The translations under genes and the position numbers were made by a program. Under the pieces are notes generated by a model. It saw only the letters and a list, made by a program, of their open reading frames with translations. It was not told the origin of the DNA and made no database searches. 64,000 bases of DNA from Aquimarina longa SW024 (GTDB taxonomy: Bacteria > Bacteroidota > Bacteroidia > Flavobacteriales > Flavobacteriaceae): positions 124,634 to 188,633 of the forward strand of contig NZ_KQ474105.1 in the NCBI RefSeq assembly GCF_001401755.1. Reading direction: 5' to 3'. This document shows positions 50,305-59,880 of this stretch, one piece after another (the first letter of the stretch is position 1; every line of letters starts with the position of its first letter).

Positions 50305-51285
50305 TTATAGAGCCATTAGGTTGCAGCCTCTAATATCGCTATGGTCAAATCTACCTAGGATTTCGAAACTTCCATTATCATTAATTTTTCCTAGATCTTG
50401 AGTAGCAAGAAAAGAACAGGAATTTAGATTTGCTAAATCTATGATATTTATTCCTCCAGTTTTGTTTACTCCTGATGGAGTCAATGCATCTTCAGGGTTT
50501 CTGATAGAGACTTTCATCCATGGTGGACAGTAAAATATACCATCTCCTTTAGAATATGCCTGAGATAACAATTCGGTCATCCCATATTCGCTATGAATTT
50601 TTGAAATCTTAAAGCCATCTTTAAGAATCTGATGTAATTCTTCGCGGATGATTTCTTTTCTACGTCCTTTCATTCCTCCTGTTTCCATAACTACAACTCT
50701 GTCATTCAGTTTAATATCATAGTCTTCAATAAGGTCTAATAAGGCAAAAGATACTCCTAGTAGGAGTACTTTTTTTTCTTTAGAAATAAGTTGTTTGAGA
50801 GTTTGGATTAGTTTTTTAGTATCATGCAGATAAAATCCGCTTTCAGAATTGTTACTATCAAGAATCAGTTTTTCTGCCATATATACGAGAGAAGATCCAT
50901 CTCTCTCTAAGTAAGAGGGTAGTAATGCTAATACGATATAATTGGTAATATCTCCATAGAAGTATTGAAAACCTTTTCTAAAACTGTTTTCATATACAGT
51001 AAGGTCACTAACATAATGCTTACTGGTTGTATTACCTGTGGTACCACTACTAGTGAAAATTTTTTGTACCTCTTCTGTAGTGCTTATTATTTTCTCTTGT
51101 TTAAAAAATTGAATAGGTAAATAAGGAATGTCATCGATACATTTTACCGAGGTCTTTGTAATTCCTAAAAGATTACAAAATCTTTGATAAATTGTGTTAT
51201 AGATATACTGGTGTTTAAAAACAGATAGTGCTGATCGCTCAAATTCGGTATCGTTTTGAATAGAAAAAAAGAGATCAGATTGCAT
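50305..51285 (-). CDS. LuxE-like acyl-protein synthetase
   Basis: A 326-residue protein of the LuxE/ANL adenylating superfamily. It starts MQSDLFFSIQNDTEFERSAL and contains the P-loop-like TSSGTTGNTTSKHYV, LLGVSFALLDL, VVMETGGMKGRRKEI and SEYGMTELLSQAYS. LuxE activates fatty acid for reduction in bacterial bioluminescence, but no lux genes are near. In Flavobacteriaceae this lone form is common and probably activates an acyl substrate for another product. It heads an operon with a transglutaminase-like and a DUF350 protein. Confidence 0.82.
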   Translation of the reverse strand: MQSDLFFSIQNDTEFERSALSVFKHQYIYNTIYQRFCNLLGITKTSVKCIDDIPYLPIQFFKQEKIISTTEEVQKIFTSSGTTGNTTSKHYVSDLTVYENSFRKGFQYFYGDITNYIVLALLPSYLERDGSSLVYMAEKLILDSNNSESGFYLHDTKKLIQTLKQLISKEKKVLLLGVSFALLDLIEDYDIKLNDRVVVMETGGMKGRRKEIIREELHQILKDGFKISKIHSEYGMTELLSQAYSKGDGIFYCPPWMKVSIRNPEDALTPSGVNKTGGINIIDLANLNSCSFLATQDLGKINDNGSFEILGRFDHSDIRGCNLMAL

Positions 51286-51423
51286 AAGTATGATATGTTC
51301 TATAAAAGTTTATAGAACAAAGGTATAAAAAACAAGTCTTACAACTAGCTGATGATTTTATAAGGTCTTATTAAAAGTATAATATCTCGTGTATCTAACG
51401 ATTTAGATGCTATGATCTATACT

Positions 51424-51768
51424 TCAGTTTCTTACAAGTTTTCTTGTAGCTGTTTTTCCTTCTTCTTTAATTCTAAGAACATAAACAGCAGGTGGTAAAG
51501 ATGAGATGTTTAATTCTTTACCTATCAATACTTTAAACATTATTTTCTCGCCTAATACTGTGAAAATAGAAACTGTTTTGGTTAAATTTTTATTAGAAGT
51601 AATATATAAGATATCACCATTCGCAGGGTTAGGAAAAATACTTAAATCTTCAATCTTTATATCTTTGGTGTCTTGTTTTTTTATAGAATTGGACTGTGCT
51701 TGAACTCCTGAGGTAGAGGAGAAGCTAACAATGCCAATAAATAGAATTAGTAAGTAGATTTTTTTCAT
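51424..51768 (-). CDS. Small secreted protein that is almost only a T9SS sorting domain
   Basis: A 114-residue protein with signal peptide (MKKIYLLILFIGIVSFSSTS) and, after a short linker, a type A T9SS C-terminal domain: LSIFPNPANGDILYITSN, VLGEKIMF, LPPAVYVLRIKEEGKTATRK. Hardly any cargo domain is left (residues about 25-42). It would be exported through the type IX system and then have its sorting domain removed. It lies 138 nt before the LuxE-like operon on the same strand. Confidence 0.85.
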   Translation of the reverse strand: MKKIYLLILFIGIVSFSSTSGVQAQSNSIKKQDTKDIKIEDLSIFPNPANGDILYITSNKNLTKTVSIFTVLGEKIMFKVLIGKELNISSLPPAVYVLRIKEEGKTATRKLVRN

Positions 51769-51971
51769 ATTATACAGTTATTTTGGGACAGTAAATGTAC
51801 AACATTAAAATTAGAATTACCATCAAAAATAAACATACTTACCTGTTAAACACACATGTAGTAGTTATCGAGTATATATATTATGGTTTTAGCGTAGTTT
51901 TTATTTTGTGAATTTAAAATATTATCTCATATTTGTTCCATCATGAAGCTATAAAAGAATTATATACGTAT

Positions 51972-51993
51972 TGTGTAACATTTATATTACACA
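51972..51993. promoter_or_regulatory. Possible repressor operator before the MATE gene
   Basis: TGTGTAA-N8-TTACACA, a perfect 7-bp inverted repeat about 70 nt upstream of the MATE ATG. The spacing resembles operators of TetR- or MarR-type regulators, but no such regulator gene is adjacent. Confidence 0.45.
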
Positions 51994-52063
51994 TTTATAA
52001 GAGCTAAAGATCTTTTCTTTGGTCTATTTCCTATCTATTTTTAATAATTCATATTTTATACTA

Positions 52064-53470
52064 ATGACTCAATATAAATTTTCTCTTACCCGTTTATTCT
52101 CATATTTTAAAACTGCATTAACAGGAAAAGAACAAGAATTCACTTCTGGGAGTATCCGTAGAGCAGTTTTTATGCTTTCGGTTCCGATGGTTCTGGAAAT
52201 GATGATGGAATCTGTGTTTTTTCTTGTAGATGCATACTATGTTTCTAGTCTAGGAGCTAATGCAATAGCAGCAGTTGGGCTAACAGAATCAGTTCTTACA
52301 CTAGTATATGCTGTTGCTATAGGGCTTAGTATGGGTGTTACTGCAATTGTTGCCCGTAGAGTGGGCGAACAAGATATTAAAGGTGCTTCGCAAACAGCAA
52401 TACAATCAATTTTTGTAGGAATAGCAATAGCTATTATTATCAGTGTACTAGGGATTGTTTTTCCTAAAGAAATTCTAGGGCTTATGGGAGCCGAACCTGA
52501 TCTTATAGCAGATGGATATGGATATACTCAGATATTACTGGGGGGTAATGTAACCATTATGTTGCTGTTTATAATTAATGCGATATTTCGTGGAGCAGGA
52601 GATGCAGCAGTAGCAATGCGAGTATTGATTTTTTCTAATGTATTAAATATTATTCTCGATCCAATTTTTATTTTTGGGTTTGGTCCCGTTCCCGCATTTG
52701 GAGTTCAGGGAGCTGCAATTGCTACTACAATTGGTAGAGGTAGTGCTGTGATATTTCAGTTATTAATTCTTTTTTATGGATGGAGTAAAATCAAAGTTAC
52801 TTTTAGAGATATTGTTTTTCGAGCAGGGATTATGTTTAATTTAATTAAAGTATCTCTGGGGGGGATAGGACAGTTTATTATAGGGACTTCTAGTTGGGTA
52901 TTCTTAATGCGAATCATGGCAGAGTTTGGTAGTGAGGTACTAGCAGGGTATACTATTGCTATTAGAGTATTAATGTTTACACTAATGCCTTCTTGGGGGA
53001 TGAGTAATGCCGCAGCGACACTGGTAGGTCAAAACCTAGGAGCATCAAAACCCGAACGTGCTGAAGAATCGGTTTGGAAAACAGGAAAGTATAATGCTAT
53101 TTTTATGGCGGTAGTATCTATAATATATCTATTGTTCGCAGAGGCGATTATCAAAATCTTTAGTGATGAGGTAATGATTGTAACCTATGGAGCACTAAGC
53201 TTGCGTGTAATCGCTGCAGGGTATGTATTCTATGCTTATGGGATGGTGGTTATACAATCTTTTAACGGAGCAGGAGACACTAAAACTCCCACAATTATCA
53301 ATTTCTTTTGTTTTTGGGTATTTCAATTACCTTTTGCATATCTAGCAGCTTTAGTGTTCGATTGGGGAGCAATGGGAGTATTTCTTGCAATTACTTTTGC
53401 TGAGATATTGATTGCGATTATAGGAATTATTTGGTTTAGAAAAGGAGCATGGAAAAAGATAAAGGTATAG
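52064..53470 (+). CDS. MATE-family multidrug efflux transporter
   Basis: A 468-residue protein with 12 predicted TM helices. ATG at 52064 (MTQYKFSLTRLFSYFKTALT) is chosen; an upstream TTG-initiated frame start is not supported. Family features include SIRRAVFMLSVPMVLEMMME, AYYVSSLGANAIAAVGLTES, GDAAVAMRVLIFSNVLNIIL and, in the second half, GWGMSNAAATLVGQNLGA-type sequence. MATE pumps export cationic drugs in exchange for Na+ or H+. A strong bidirectional terminator follows. Confidence 0.9.
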   Translation: MTQYKFSLTRLFSYFKTALTGKEQEFTSGSIRRAVFMLSVPMVLEMMMESVFFLVDAYYVSSLGANAIAAVGLTESVLTLVYAVAIGLSMGVTAIVARRVGEQDIKGASQTAIQSIFVGIAIAIIISVLGIVFPKEILGLMGAEPDLIADGYGYTQILLGGNVTIMLLFIINAIFRGAGDAAVAMRVLIFSNVLNIILDPIFIFGFGPVPAFGVQGAAIATTIGRGSAVIFQLLILFYGWSKIKVTFRDIVFRAGIMFNLIKVSLGGIGQFIIGTSSWVFLMRIMAEFGSEVLAGYTIAIRVLMFTLMPSWGMSNAAATLVGQNLGASKPERAEESVWKTGKYNAIFMAVVSIIYLLFAEAIIKIFSDEVMIVTYGALSLRVIAAGYVFYAYGMVVIQSFNGAGDTKTPTIINFFCFWVFQLPFAYLAALVFDWGAMGVFLAITFAEILIAIIGIIWFRKGAWKKIKV

Positions 53471-53520
53471 TTTTTTAGAATCCTCACAGGTCTTTAAGAC
53501 CTGTGAGGATCCTAAAAAAA
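53471..53520. terminator. Long perfect bidirectional terminator
   Basis: ATCCTCACAGGTCTT, one T, AAGACCTGTGAGGAT form a 15-bp stem, flanked by TTTTTTAG and CTAAAAAAA which also pair. It separates the convergent MATE and TPR-CHAT genes. CCTCACAGG...CCTGTGAGG terminators are frequent in this family from memory. Confidence 0.92.
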
Positions 53521-53544
53521 CTTGATGAAATGTGACACTGTAGC

Positions 53545-56500
53545 TTATCTGATTTTTTGTTTCCTATATAAAATTGTTCCTAAAACCAGAATTATACAAC
53601 ACACTACAATACCAAGAATCCAATATAATGTAGTATCTGTAGTAAAGGAAATAGGAGCAGAACTACCTATAATATAAAACCCTCCCCAGTAAAAAGGATG
53701 TGTTCTATGGATATTTGCGGTATTCAGATATTTTAGTTTTGCTTGTTGTAGTGCTTTAGACTTATTCATACCTTTTTTTAGATTAGTATAAAAATTTTTA
53801 ATAATCTTTGGAGTAGTTTGATCTGATATCTCCCAATTGCTTAACAATAAGCTTTTGGTACCTGCATATTGAAAAGCATTTCCTAAGCTCATGATACCTT
53901 CTCCTTTGGCAATTTTTCCTGTACCTGTATTGCAGGCGCTCAGTACAGTAAGTTCTGCGGGGATATCCATTGCAAATAACTCATGACTATACAATAGATT
54001 ATCTTGTACTGTATCTTTGGTTTTGGTAAAGTATAGTTTGGAGTTTTCGGGATGCTCATGATCTACATCTCCATGTAGTGCAAGGTGGAGTATACTATAT
54101 TGATTTGCATTTTTCTTAAAGTTGCTTTCGTTTGCTTGTGGACCAAAATAATATTTTCCATCTATGATATCAGCTATAGCTTTAATCTCTTCTCTAGTAC
54201 CTGGTAAATCGTCTAAATTATCTCTTAACTCAGAGAAACGTATAGTATTTGTGTTTTTGGTTTGTGTACTATCCGAAAAAGAAAATGCAAGACATTCTTT
54301 TAGCATGTTTGGGTTTTGAGATCTCTGATCATTAGCAAACAGAACATTTGCAGAATTGGCATAAGAAATAGCATATTTACGAAGTAGATAAGGAAATCGT
54401 TTTGGATCGTTAGAAGCTTCTTGCTGGGTGTGTAATAGTTCAAAATTAAGATGCCATAAAGCACCATCTGGGATAATGATCAATTCTTCTCCTTTGATTT
54501 TGGTTGCTATAGGCTGTATAAGGCTATTGTATAGTTGTGTAGCAAGGGTTTTATAAGGTTTTATATTTTTAGAAATAATGTTTTGATGAAAATGTGTTAT
54601 ACTCTGATTTAGTTGTGGCGTATCTGTTTTGGTAAGTGCCATTGTGTTTTTGGTAATTGCAAAGGTATAGGTTATGCTGTCTGTGGTAAAAAACTCTAAT
54701 AGTGTAGTGTTTTCTGAGATCTTTTTTTGAAGATCTGCAACAGATAAAGAAGTGGTATTGTATTTTAATTGGTAATAATTAGGATAGGTGTTTTCTAAAA
54801 CTGTATGTAAGGAATCTTGTGATTTTTTAATGTCAAATAGTTTATTCTCATATAAGACAAGTTTTGTACTATCTATGTGGGTGTTGGATTGCTCTTTAAT
54901 AATTTGTGAGGTATAAAATGCGTAATCTGTTTTTAAGGTATGCTCAAATTCTATAGTCTCTACAGGTAATCCAGAAAACTGTTTGGCATTAGTTTCCTGA
55001 AGTAGTTCTTGTAAGGTATTAGCTTTGCTTTTTTCGCTATAATAAAAAGCTTGGTGTAAGGCTTCTGGGTTTTTATTGGATTGATATAATAGGTAGTTGG
55101 CTTCTATAGCATCGGTATAAATCTCTTTAACCGTTTTTGCAAAAGTGAGTTTGTCTTCATAATCTTGAGTAGTTTGCCTAATATAAGTGGTTAAGGAATC
55201 TATTTCTTGATATGTTACTATACTTTTATTAAGAAAGTCTGTGTTGTTTTTTAGAAAATAGATTTCTTTAAGAGAAAAAGCTTTTCCTTTTAAAGTGGCT
55301 AAAAGAATACGTGTGTTAAAGAAAAGTGAAGGAGTGATTTTGTTGTTGGGATTATAAATTTGATCTTTTTTTAGGTTTGCTTCTATTGCTTTTTTATAAT
55401 TTATTAAAGCGGAATCATTTTTTTTACTTTTAGAATAAATTTTGGCAATACTATTATAATATTTTGCAGTAGTATAATTCTTTTTTCCAAATATGGTTAA
55501 GCTAATATTTAATGACTTTTGAGCAAAGGCTAGGGCTTTATGATATACTTTTATATCTTTATAAATATCAGCAATATCTCCATAGGATTTAATAGCTTCA
55601 AAACTGTCTTTGCCAAATATTTTTGTTTTAATATCCATTCCTTTTTTTATAAAGACTATAGCTTTATCATATTGTTTAAGCTTTCTATATATATTACCTA
55701 AGTTATTATAACTTCTAGCGACATCAAGGCAATTTTGACCATGATTTTTGATTATAATTTTTAGTGCTTTTTTTTGGTATTCAATTGCTTTTTGATACTC
55801 TTGTTTTCTTTCAAATATAGCTCCGATATTGTTATAAGATCTTGAGGTTTTAAGGTTATCTTTTCCAAATATTCTTTTTCTAATTGTAAGTGCTTTTTTG
55901 TGATACATTTCTGCTTTATTATATTTACCTAGATTCTTATAAACTACACCAAGATTATTATAAAAAGAGGCTACATGGTGATTGTTTTTTCCTGTTATTA
56001 AAAGCTGATTTTTTAGTGCCTGCTCAAATTTTTTTATAGCTTCTTTATATTGCGCTTTTTTTGAAAAAATAACTCCAATATTGTTATGTTGATGAACTAT
56101 AGCAGGGTTATTATTTCTGAATGCTCTTTTTTCAATACAAATTGATTCTTGTAGAAAAAGAATAGCTTTTTCAAACTCTCCTTTAGAATAGTAAATACCT
56201 GCAATATGGTTATGTGAATTAGTAGTATTTGAATTGTTGTTGTTTTTTATTTCTAGACTTTTTTCAAAATATTCTAGCGCAATATTTAGTTTCCCGTTTT
56301 TTAGATAACTCAGTCCTAAATTATCTAGCGTAATAGCTATGCTAGAGTGTTTTTTTGGAAGTGTTTTATTTTGAATTTCCAACGCTTTTTTAAAGTTGAT
56401 GATGGCATTTGAGAAATATAAAGTTTTTAAATAATAAGTACCAATTTGATTATAAGCGTCCCCTTTTTCTTTAATATCATTTTGAAATTTTGATAAGGAA

Positions 56501-56805
56501 ATTTCTAAAGCTTTTTTTGAATTTAATAACGACTCCTCAAAAAGAGATTTCTGCCCTAAGTTATTAGCAATTTTATTATAACAAGAAACTACTTTTTTCC
56601 AAGAGTTATTCGTTTGGTATATGTTTAAAGCTTTTTTAAAATATACAATAGAGCTATCCAGTTTTTTGTCAGTTAACAAAGAGTCAGCTTTTTTATAATA
56701 TGCAGAGGCAATAAGAGTATCTTTTGAGGCTTGTGCAGACAGGGGAAAATTACTAAAAATTAACAGTACTATTATACTTGTTTTTATAACAAAAAAAGAC
56801 TTCAT
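53545..56805 (-). CDS. TPR-CHAT protein, secreted or membrane-anchored
   Basis: A 1086-residue protein: signal peptide (about 1-25, FSNFPLSAQ), about ten tetratricopeptide repeats (40-480; e.g. HVASFYNNLGVVYKNLGKYN), a helical linker, a CHAT caspase-like domain (about 700-1040) and a C-terminal TM helix (YWILGIVVCCIILVLGTILY) with a short basic tail. The catalytic His is in LHLALHGDVDHE (about 910) and the Cys in LSACNTGTGK (about 957). The enzyme should face the periplasm. A divergent ECF sigma factor and its partner gene lie 123 nt away. Related proteins occur in signalling and self-killing systems, but the target is unknown here. Confidence 0.9.
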   Translation of the reverse strand: MKSFFVIKTSIIVLLIFSNFPLSAQASKDTLIASAYYKKADSLLTDKKLDSSIVYFKKALNIYQTNNSWKKVVSCYNKIANNLGQKSLFEESLLNSKKALEISLSKFQNDIKEKGDAYNQIGTYYLKTLYFSNAIINFKKALEIQNKTLPKKHSSIAITLDNLGLSYLKNGKLNIALEYFEKSLEIKNNNNSNTTNSHNHIAGIYYSKGEFEKAILFLQESICIEKRAFRNNNPAIVHQHNNIGVIFSKKAQYKEAIKKFEQALKNQLLITGKNNHHVASFYNNLGVVYKNLGKYNKAEMYHKKALTIRKRIFGKDNLKTSRSYNNIGAIFERKQEYQKAIEYQKKALKIIIKNHGQNCLDVARSYNNLGNIYRKLKQYDKAIVFIKKGMDIKTKIFGKDSFEAIKSYGDIADIYKDIKVYHKALAFAQKSLNISLTIFGKKNYTTAKYYNSIAKIYSKSKKNDSALINYKKAIEANLKKDQIYNPNNKITPSLFFNTRILLATLKGKAFSLKEIYFLKNNTDFLNKSIVTYQEIDSLTTYIRQTTQDYEDKLTFAKTVKEIYTDAIEANYLLYQSNKNPEALHQAFYYSEKSKANTLQELLQETNAKQFSGLPVETIEFEHTLKTDYAFYTSQIIKEQSNTHIDSTKLVLYENKLFDIKKSQDSLHTVLENTYPNYYQLKYNTTSLSVADLQKKISENTTLLEFFTTDSITYTFAITKNTMALTKTDTPQLNQSITHFHQNIISKNIKPYKTLATQLYNSLIQPIATKIKGEELIIIPDGALWHLNFELLHTQQEASNDPKRFPYLLRKYAISYANSANVLFANDQRSQNPNMLKECLAFSFSDSTQTKNTNTIRFSELRDNLDDLPGTREEIKAIADIIDGKYYFGPQANESNFKKNANQYSILHLALHGDVDHEHPENSKLYFTKTKDTVQDNLLYSHELFAMDIPAELTVLSACNTGTGKIAKGEGIMSLGNAFQYAGTKSLLLSNWEISDQTTPKIIKNFYTNLKKGMNKSKALQQAKLKYLNTANIHRTHPFYWGGFYIIGSSAPISFTTDTTLYWILGIVVCCIILVLGTILYRKQKIR

Positions 56806-56928
56806 ACGTTTTAAGGTTTGGCTAAAGGTTTAGTAAACATAAAGAACTTAAAAATGTTATTTTTTAATGCAGATTTAAAAAGATTTAATGATTTAGTAAT
56901 ATTACTGATAGTATAAGTGTGTTAATCT

Positions 56929-57528
56929 ATGAAGGGTATAAAAGATCAAGAAATCTTACAAGGTATATTGACAGGAGATACAGCAGTTATAAAAGATTTT
57001 TACAAAGAAAACTTTAAATATATTAGAGGGTATATTCTTCAAAGCTCTGGTAATAAAGAAGATGTAGAAGATGTTTTTCAGGATGCTTTGGTAGTGTTAT
57101 ATCAAAAATTAGAGTCGGATTCTCTAGAACTGAACGTGGCATTACGTACCTATTTTTTTGCTATCTGTAAAAATTTATGGAAGAAGAGGTTACAAAAGAA
57201 AAGTAAATTATATACTACTGATACAATTTTTGATATTTCTGAAGAATTGGATATTGGTATTGTCGAAATGTTAGAAAATAAAGAGCGAGAACATATCTAT
57301 CGCAAATATTTTTTAAAATTATCTGAGGCTTGTCAAAAATTGTTATCTATGGTTTTTGAAGAAAAAAGTATGCGACAGATTGCTTCCGAAACAGGGTATT
57401 CAGAAGGCTATGCTAGAAAGAAAAAATTTGAATGCAAAAAACATTTAATGGAACGTATAGAAAGTGATCCGATATACGAAGAATTAAAAGTGCATACTCC
57501 ACAAAAAAAGAATAGAAGTTATGAATAG
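56929..57528 (+). CDS. ECF-type sigma-70 factor
   Basis: A 199-residue sigma factor. Region 2 covers about 20-90 (NKEDVEDVFQDALVVLYQKL, then LRTYFFAICKNLWKKRLQKK). Region 4 covers about 130-180, with LSEACQKLLSMVFEEKSMRQ and a helix-turn-helix IASETGYSEGYARKKKFECK. It directs RNA polymerase to alternative promoters. Its stop overlaps the next gene by 8 nt, and that gene is probably its anti-sigma partner. It is divergent from the TPR-CHAT gene, its possible target. Confidence 0.92.
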   Translation: MKGIKDQEILQGILTGDTAVIKDFYKENFKYIRGYILQSSGNKEDVEDVFQDALVVLYQKLESDSLELNVALRTYFFAICKNLWKKRLQKKSKLYTTDTIFDISEELDIGIVEMLENKEREHIYRKYFLKLSEACQKLLSMVFEEKSMRQIASETGYSEGYARKKKFECKKHLMERIESDPIYEELKVHTPQKKNRSYE

Positions 57529-58273
57529 GTCATTATCAACCTTTGATAAGATAGAAGATTTTCTAGCAAATCGGTTATCTATAGAAGATCATGCAGCTTT
57601 TAAAAAAGAAATGACTAAAAATTCTCAATTACAACTAGAAGTAGAACGACACCGAATTTTACAAGATGTACTGCGAGATAAAAGGGTGTTGGATTTTAAG
57701 AAAAACTTGCAAAGCATACAACAAGAGTTTTATGAAGAAGAAAATGTAGAGATTATAGAAAAACAAAAGTCGCTGTATAGGTATTGGAAGATTGCAGCAG
57801 TCGTTATACTCTTATTAGGTGTAAGTGGTATGATATGGCAGACTTTTATACCAACAAATTTAATGCAAGATTTATATACAGCATATTATACACCGTATCC
57901 TATAACAGTAGGTACACGAAGTGAAACAGAAGAAAACTGGGAAACAATAGTAGAAGAGTATGCTATCGGTAATTATACTAAGGTGGTTTCTGTTTTCGAA
58001 ACCTTAGATACGATATCGTTAACCGAAGAGATGAAGTTATGTATAGGAAATAGTTATTTACATACCCATCAAGAACAAAAAGCTATTGTAATGTTTAGTA
58101 ATATTCGTAAGGATAGTGGTCTGTATGAGGATGCATTATGGTATCTAACACTTACTTATATAAAAATGGAAGAGTGTAAAAATGCGATCACTATATTAGA
58201 GAAAATTATGCTGTATAATGGTAAGTATAGAGATAAAGCTATACAAGTTAAAGAAAAATTACAGTCTCTTTGA
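57521..58273 (+). CDS. Membrane protein with TPR-like tail, likely anti-sigma partner
   Basis: A 250-residue protein. The N-terminal 85 residues (SLSTFDKIEDFLANRLSIED...) resemble the cytoplasmic zinc-less anti-sigma domain found in this phylum, followed by one TM helix (about 88-107, WKIAAVVILLLGVSGMIW). The periplasmic part has TPR-like helices (ENWETIVEEYAIGNYTKVVS, SGLYEDALWYLTLTYIKMEE). It overlaps the sigma gene by 8 nt. It probably holds the sigma factor at the membrane and responds to a periplasmic signal, maybe the TPR-CHAT protein. Confidence 0.78.
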   Translation: MNRSLSTFDKIEDFLANRLSIEDHAAFKKEMTKNSQLQLEVERHRILQDVLRDKRVLDFKKNLQSIQQEFYEEENVEIIEKQKSLYRYWKIAAVVILLLGVSGMIWQTFIPTNLMQDLYTAYYTPYPITVGTRSETEENWETIVEEYAIGNYTKVVSVFETLDTISLTEEMKLCIGNSYLHTHQEQKAIVMFSNIRKDSGLYEDALWYLTLTYIKMEECKNAITILEKIMLYNGKYRDKAIQVKEKLQSL

Positions 58274-58296
58274 TTTTATACTATTTTTTTAGAAAG

Positions 58297-58343
58297 TAAA
58301 AGACCAGAAATCAAAAATATATGTTTTTGATTTCCGGTCTTTA
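58297..58343. terminator. Bidirectional terminator between anti-sigma and T9SS cargo genes
   Basis: AAAGACC-A-GAAATCAAAAA pairs with TTTTTGATTTC-C-GGTCTTT around a short loop (one mismatch in 19 bp). It separates convergent genes. Confidence 0.88.
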
Positions 58344-58377
58344 TTAGTAAAAAACTTAGGTCTTGATGAAGACTAGA

Positions 58378-59880
58378 TTATTTTGCTACTTTATAGGTTT
58401 CTATATCATTTTTTATAATATAAAATCCTTTTGGTAAGTTTTGGACTACCATATTTTCTTCTTCTTTTGTAGTGACTGTTTTTTTAACTATTTGCATTCC
58501 AGAAATAGTGAATACAGATACATCGTAAGGTTTACCTATTTTATGTTTTGTATATAGATTTTGTTTAGAACAATACTTGCATTTTAATGCTGTTGGGATA
58601 TTTACAAAGTTATTCTTTTTATTGGCATCTTTACTTCCTGGCTCTACATCAATTACAATATAATAATTACCTTGTTGTGTTTGAAAATCATCATAGTTTA
58701 CATCTGCACTCACAGAATACCTTTTATGTGCCTTTATACTAGGAATTTTCACTGTTTTTTTCTTAGCTTTTAGTCCCTGAGTACTATTATAGTTTTTAGA
58801 AAGATAAAAATTCACCTCTACAGGTTCAGATGCGCTTGTTCCAATGTTTTCTATTGTAAAGTGCATGGTTACACTACCAATTGAACCACCTTGGGTAAAT
58901 TCCATTAAATGTTTGTTTACAGGAAAAATTCCTCCTGCGAATCTTGGATTTAATAAATTTAATTGAGAATTACAGTTAAAACAGTTACTCATAACAGTTA
59001 CATTAGATTCTTTAAGTCGTAAATCATATCCAGTATCAACAACAGGACACCCGTTATTAGAAGCAGGACCTGCTACATTGGGGCAGTTATCTTGTGAATT
59101 AAGAACTCCATCATTATCATTATCCCCTTCTGGTATTGTATATGTAAACTGTTTAGTGATTCCTGCATATTTAGCAACTAATATGAACTTTTTTCTTGGT
59201 TTCGTATTGTAGTTAATTAGAGAAGTTACCCACATTTTTTGTGTGGTATATGAATTAAAAATTAGATTTTCATCATCTTCTCTATTCCAATAAATTCTAC
59301 CTATTTCATTAGAAGAACTAACAGAATCATAATATACGACCAAATCAATTTGATGATACCCATGTGTAGCATAGGTATAATCTCCTTTGATTTGAAAGTC
59401 ATAGTCAAACTTTGTTCCTTTAGAATAATTTTGATTGACATTTTCATTGACGATAAAGTTTCTTACATCAAGCTTTCTAGGATTAGAGTTTTGAAGGCAA
59501 TCATTTATTATTTTTATTTTTGCCACATTTTCTGGTCTAAATATAGAGTAGTAATCGTCACCATCATTAGGCCATTGGCGTATGTGTTTTAAATAATAAT
59601 AGTTAAAACCAAGACCAAAATTCATGTAGTAAAATTTACCAACTACTAATGGTTTATCTATAGTTATATTTACTGAATACATATTTGAAATTCTACTTGA
59701 ATTTATTTCTTTTCCACAATTTTTCTTGATAATTGATAAATCAATTTTTTGACCATCAATATGTGAATATAAACGATAATCCATTTCTTTTCTTCCTGCT
59801 ATCTCTGCGTTAGAAAAAGAACTAAAGGACACTAAAATCAGTAATAATTGTAAAATGTAATACTTTAAATTTTTCATCAT
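58378..59880 (-). CDS. T9SS-exported protein with thrombospondin type 3 and CARDB-like regions
   Basis: A 500-residue secreted protein. Signal peptide about 1-26 (YYILQLLLILVSFSSFSNAE). The N-terminal half (30-250) matches no family I know. A DNDNDGVLNSQDNCPNVAGP segment near 255-275 is a thrombospondin type 3 calcium-binding repeat. Residues 290-430 look like a CARDB-type beta domain (GTSASEPVEVNFYLSKNYNS, GNYYIVIDVEPGSKDANKKN). The C-terminus is a type A T9SS sorting domain (YDVSVFTISGMQIVKKTVTT, LPKGFYIIKND). It would be displayed on or released from the cell surface. Confidence 0.82.
   Translation of the reverse strand: MMKNLKYYILQLLLILVSFSSFSNAEIAGRKEMDYRLYSHIDGQKIDLSIIKKNCGKEINSSRISNMYSVNITIDKPLVVGKFYYMNFGLGFNYYYLKHIRQWPNDGDDYYSIFRPENVAKIKIINDCLQNSNPRKLDVRNFIVNENVNQNYSKGTKFDYDFQIKGDYTYATHGYHQIDLVVYYDSVSSSNEIGRIYWNREDDENLIFNSYTTQKMWVTSLINYNTKPRKKFILVAKYAGITKQFTYTIPEGDNDNDGVLNSQDNCPNVAGPASNNGCPVVDTGYDLRLKESNVTVMSNCFNCNSQLNLLNPRFAGGIFPVNKHLMEFTQGGSIGSVTMHFTIENIGTSASEPVEVNFYLSKNYNSTQGLKAKKKTVKIPSIKAHKRYSVSADVNYDDFQTQQGNYYIVIDVEPGSKDANKKNNFVNIPTALKCKYCSKQNLYTKHKIGKPYDVSVFTISGMQIVKKTVTTKEEENMVVQNLPKGFYIIKNDIETYKVAK

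Noticed and set aside
50305..51285. Bioluminescence operon, because of the LuxE-like protein
   Set aside because: No luxA, luxB, luxC or luxD gene is nearby.
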